Origin: Bacillota bacterium
GTDB taxonomy: Bacteria > Bacillota > Bacilli > Alicyclobacillales > SLC66
Assembly: GCA_021821185.1 (NCBI GenBank)
Contig: JAKACU010000074.1
Coordinates: 1 to 8,643 of the forward strand
Length of the DNA stretch: 8,643 nucleotides
Direction: 5' to 3'
Shown here: positions 7,868-8,643 of the stretch, piece after piece
Layout: the number at the start of each line of letters is the position of its first letter
Numbering within the stretch: position 1 is the stretch's first letter
Translations under genes and position numbers: made by a program
The notes under the pieces: model-generated
What the model saw: the letters and a program-made list of their open reading frames with translations, nothing else
What the model was told of the DNA's origin: nothing
Databases searched by the model: none

Positions 7868-7950
7868 CTATTTGGTGTATAGCAAAGGTGGTTTAATCAG
7901 TACAACCGAGCAAACACGTTGATGAGTGCCAATAGGCACATTCATAGAAC
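7868..7950 (+). pseudogene. Relic of a second yhbH gene (C-terminal fragment)
   Basis: Bases 7895-7947 match intact yhbH at 3622-3674 with 45 of 53 identical bases and no gaps. In the yhbH frame this reads NQYNRANTLMSANRHIHR against [19 protein letters not shown] weaker match extends left to CTATTTGG (7868-7875, matching 3601-3608) with a 6-nt length difference that keeps frame, but it contains an in-frame TAG at 7880-7882. The frame ends at a TAA (7976-7978). Six of the eight differences in the core are synonymous, which suggests that the fragment descends from a diverged, once-functional coding copy. No start codon, VWA motif or further yhbH sequence is visible around it. Beyond 7947 similarity becomes doubtful. 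Confidence 0.8.
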
Positions 7951-7979
7951 TGGATCACCATGCGCAGGACAGATATAAT
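7951..7979 (+). promoter_or_regulatory. Possible promoter for the KinB-like sensor gene
   Basis: A perfect -10 TATAAT (7974-7979) has TGGATC (7951-7956) 17 nt upstream, a poor -35 with 3 of 6 matches. Transcription would begin near 7986 and leave a leader of about 46 nt before the GTG at 8032. An AT-rich sequence gives such matches by chance, so support is modest. Confidence 0.3.
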
Positions 7980-8015
7980 CAAATCTATAGCTTACCTATA
8001 AGTATATGTATCTGC

Positions 8016-8021
8016 AGGAGG
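8016..8021 (+). promoter_or_regulatory. Shine-Dalgarno site for the GTG-start sensor gene
   Basis: A consensus AGGAGG lies 10 nt upstream of GTG 8032. It supports this start over an in-frame ATG five codons later (8047), which would lie 25 nt away. Confidence 0.7.
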
Positions 8022-8031
8022 CATAGAAATA

Positions 8032-8571
8032 GTGGTTCGTTATTTTATGTTACAAATGCTCATCGTGTTATTTCCCGTCTACATCTATCAAATAACTGGA
8101 TTTGAACGCATCACTAAAGGAACGCGTAGGCACAAAATTGTCATCGGTTTATTTGCTGGGTGTACCGCATCCTTGGCATTAAGTTTTCCAGTGGTTCTAA
8201 TGCATGACTTCTTTTTTGATTTGCGCAATGTTCCATTGATCGTCGCAACGTTATACGGTGGGGTTTGGGCGTGGCTCCCGGCCACACTGATTCAACTTGC
8301 TGTTCGTACAGTGATTGGTGGACCGACCGCATACATATCGTACATGCTGACGCCTATCATTTCTGCGCTTGTCTTTTTTGTTCGTCAACGGTTTGTTGCT
8401 AGTCGTTTAAGCAGAAAATTGACAATTGTATCGGGATTGCTCGCTGTGGCATATATTTCCGTTGTGTATAGCTTTTTTTGGTACATCAAGTTTGGCAAGA
8501 TCGATGATGAAGGTATTAAGTTTATTATTCTCGCTGGTTTGATTAATCCTGAAATATTCATAGCGATGTAA
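8032..8571 (+). CDS. KinB-like multi-pass membrane sensor module lacking an output domain
   Basis: This 179-residue, almost entirely hydrophobic membrane protein resembles the N-terminal sensor part of KinB-like histidine kinases and other 5TM-LytS/YhcK-type receptors. The resemblance rests on the opening MLQMLIVLFPVYIYQ (6-20) and on FDLRNVPLIVATLYGG (62-77), followed by an arginine and GGP (92-98). Helices are estimated at 4-22, 34-56, 65-90 (perhaps two), 100-117, 128-150 and a last one at about 162-178. Related receptors continue from the last helix into a PAS, histidine kinase or GGDEF domain. Here a TAA stops the frame at the end of the last helix. The remaining 72 bases show no kinase-like continuation in any plus-strand frame. 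It may be a stand-alone sensor, a split receptor or a truncated kinase. The start is GTG, with AGGAGG 10 nt upstream. Confidence 0.75.
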   Translation: MVRYFMLQMLIVLFPVYIYQITGFERITKGTRRHKIVIGLFAGCTASLALSFPVVLMHDFFFDLRNVPLIVATLYGGVWAWLPATLIQLAVRTVIGGPTAYISYMLTPIISALVFFVRQRFVASRLSRKLTIVSGLLAVAYISVVYSFFWYIKFGKIDDEGIKFIILAGLINPEIFIAM

Positions 8572-8585
8572 AGAGGACACCAAAA

Positions 8586-8643
8586 TTGGATGATACAGGA
8601 ATGTATGAGTTTGGAATGGCTGGGCTTCCGAACCTTTTGTACT
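8586..8643 (+). CDS. Possible start of a further gene, cut by window edge
   Basis: AAGAGG (8571-8576) directly after the sensor stop lies 9 nt before a TTG at 8586. That frame stays open to the window end and reads MDDTGMYEFGMAGLPNLLY. A competing ATG at 8590 in another frame is also open (MIQECMSLEWLGFRTFCT) but lies 13 nt from the SD. I recognise neither product, and 19 codons are too few to decide. Confidence 0.25.
   Translation, partial: MDDTGMYEFGMAGLPNLLY

Noticed and set aside
8088..8332. Minus-strand frames opposite the membrane sensor gene
   Set aside because: The plus-strand product has clear transmembrane helices and receptor motifs plus an AGGAGG site. The antisense products show nothing recognisable.
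8540..8643. Frameshift joining the sensor to a kinase domain within the window
   Set aside because: None of the plus-strand frames after 8540 shows the helix-end, EK or H-box type sequence expected of a KinB-like continuation. The stop is followed directly by an SD-like site.

Overview
The window looks like chromosomal DNA of a spore-forming Bacillota (Bacillales-type) bacterium of moderate GC content. The evidence is a contiguous prkA-yhbH-spoVR cluster with sequences very close to the Bacillus versions, purine-rich Shine-Dalgarno (SD) sites typical of the phylum, and an N-terminal membrane module resembling the sporulation kinase KinB. An acidophilic or Alicyclobacillus-like host is possible, but nothing in the window proves it.

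Layout. (1) Bases 1-514, minus strand: a TetR-family regulator, cut off by the window edge at its C-terminus, divergent from the next operon. (2) 640-5198, plus strand: prkA (AAA+ serine protein kinase), yhbH (von Willebrand A-like protein, DUF444) and spoVR. yhbH and spoVR overlap by 4 nt. A strong GC-rich hairpin lies between prkA and yhbH, and a convincing intrinsic terminator follows spoVR. (3) 5391-7798, minus strand: an ABC exporter operon with its own regulator, in transcription order ATPase, ABC-2 permease, TetR. It converges on spoVR. (4) 7799-8031: an intergenic region with a candidate promoter for the ABC operon and, unexpectedly, a decayed fragment of a second yhbH gene. (5) 8032-8571, plus strand: a KinB-like multi-pass membrane sensor module with no output domain. 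A possible new gene begins just before the window ends.

How the genes work together. PrkA, YhbH and SpoVR are co-conserved across bacteria (YeaG, YeaH and YcgB in E. coli). They are linked to sporulation or starvation responses, and their joint biochemistry is poorly understood. Here they form one tight transcription unit. The ABC operon looks like an ordinary self-regulated export system. The most unusual point is the yhbH relic about 4.2 kb downstream of the intact gene. Its differences from the intact gene are mostly synonymous, so it probably derives from a once-functional diverged copy rather than a fresh local duplication. I saw no tRNA, rRNA, CRISPR array or insertion sequence, and no convincing wholly new system.
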